Shown here piece after piece: positions 58,401-58,933 of a DNA stretch of 58,933 nucleotides. This DNA comes from Psychrobacter immobilis (GTDB taxonomy: Bacteria > Pseudomonadota > Gammaproteobacteria > Pseudomonadales > Moraxellaceae). The notes below the pieces were generated by a model. That model was not told the DNA's origin. It was given only the letters and a program-made list of their open reading frames with translations, and ran no database searches. Each line of letters starts with the position of its first letter. The first letter of the stretch is position 1. The DNA lies in assembly GCF_904846185.1 (NCBI RefSeq), contig NZ_CAJGZQ010000023.1, positions 1 to 58,933 on the forward strand, given 5' to 3'. Position numbers and translations under genes: made by a program.

Positions 58401-58730
58401 TTATTCAGCATGTTCCATACATAGGTTAGCGTAAGGCAATGCTTGTAAGCGCTGTTCTTCAATTTGCTCACCGCAGACTTCACATTTACCATAAGTCCCG
58501 TTCTCAATACGACTTAGCGCATTTTCGACATAGATCAAACTTTGACGGGCTTCAACCATTAAATTTGTACGCATGTCGTTTTGACGATAAGAGATGGCTT
58601 GGTCTTCCCAATGCTCATTGAGGTCGTCTTGCGGGTTTTGGATATGATCTTCAATTTTATCGATACGAGTCTCATATTCTTCTTTAAGTGTTAGTAGGTT
58701 TTGTTTGGCAGCTTGAAGGTCGATACTCAT
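58401..58730 (-). CDS. DksA/TraR-family zinc-finger protein
   Basis: 109 residues. A coiled-coil N-terminus (about 5-78) followed by a zinc finger with Cys83, Cys86, Cys104 and His107: CEVCGEQI ... NLCMEH. DksA has four Cys, so this C3H1 finger is a variant. It is shorter than DksA (151), closer to TraR-like or YocK-like members. Such proteins can bind RNA polymerase through the secondary channel. AGGAG lies 7 bases before the ATG. It is the last gene before the right-hand IS. Confidence 0.82.
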   Translation of the reverse strand: MSIDLQAAKQNLLTLKEEYETRIDKIEDHIQNPQDDLNEHWEDQAISYRQNDMRTNLMVEARQSLIYVENALSRIENGTYGKCEVCGEQIEEQRLQALPYANLCMEHAE

Positions 58731-58806
58731 TGGGTTCTCCTAATGGGTTATTTTTATTGTAGGTATTATTTATTATCAGTGCTAATAGCATCTTAAACAG
58801 CCTTAT

Positions 58807-58933
58807 TATAGTCAGTTTAATATAAAATCGATACAGCCCATATCATGAAATAGTTTAGGCAGATTATTTTCCATCCATCCTTGGCGTAGAAATTTAGCCT
58901 GTGCCCACTTATTCTCGATAGGATTTAGATCAG
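58807..58933 (-). mobile_element. IS630-family insertion sequence, 3' end, inverted copy
   Basis: Exact reverse complement of bases 1-127. The element runs off the window edge. Its inner edge TATA abuts TTATT, again at a TA. It lies about 80 bases upstream of the DksA-like gene. Confidence 0.85.
58812..58931 (-). pseudogene. IS630-family transposase, C-terminal fragment (cut by the window edge)
   Basis: The same 39 codons as at 3-122 in reverse orientation, with the NPIE catalytic block and stop at 58812-58814. Only the 3' end is visible, so the full gene may be intact outside the window. Confidence 0.8.

Overview
This window reads as a chromosomal segment of a Moraxellaceae gammaproteobacterium, most likely Psychrobacter. 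The organism call is an inference from gene families, AT-rich spacers and gene order; no database search was possible. Almost all of it is housekeeping DNA. The first and last 127 bases are a perfect inverted pair encoding the C-terminus of the same IS630-family transposase, so the window looks like a whole draft contig that stops inside two copies of one insertion sequence.

Layout. 1-5150: a zinc locus on the minus strand (Zur-type palindrome, ZnuD-like TonB receptor, AztD-like His-rich lipoprotein whose 3' end abuts the IS), then a MerR-type regulator. 5186-5549: a decayed DUF2938 membrane-protein gene and tRNA-Val(GAC). 5858-7947: glutathionyl-hydroquinone reductase and a magnesium-type HemB. 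8189-14659: a three-gene RND efflux operon of AdeIJK/MexAB-OprM type. 15280-17517: ispB divergent from rplU-rpmA. 17971-21570: lolA, scpB, scpA, trpS. 21726-26793: LpxL-type acyltransferase, rpsI-rplM, rsmD-mrdA. 27272-33388: a DUF445 membrane protein behind a perfect Fur-type palindrome, then ccmF-ccmG-ccmH-ccmI. 33609-39803: adk, secB-grxC-rhodanese, rsgA, orn, lpxH, ppiB. 40077-47370: glnS, a phospholipase D-like protein, a 1-Cys-type peroxiredoxin, a glutathione transferase, a META-domain lipoprotein, ruvC, fxsA. 47517-47703: 6S RNA on the minus strand. 47967-58730: gpmI, ctpA-type protease, pilS-pilR, a GacA/UvrY-type regulator, pbpG, thiE and a DksA/TraR-type zinc-finger protein.

Several genes work together. 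Zur would control outer-membrane zinc import (ZnuD plus the His-rich lipoprotein). CcmF-I form the haem-ligation half of cytochrome c maturation; ccmABCDE are not here. PilS-PilR would control sigma-54 type IV pilin expression. LpxL/LpxH, LolA, MrdA, PbpG and CtpA serve the envelope. Three Fur-like palindromes suggest iron control of the DUF445 gene and possibly of two glutathione-transferase-type genes.

No CRISPR array, prophage, restriction system or obvious defence island was seen. The least ordinary items are the Zur/ZnuD/AztD-lipoprotein unit cut by an IS, the DUF2938 pseudogene with an 8-bp tandem repeat, the Fur-box-preceded DUF445 gene, the outer-membrane efflux protein with a tail carrying a DxNxDGxxD motif, and a phospholipase D-like protein with a possible winged-helix C-terminus.
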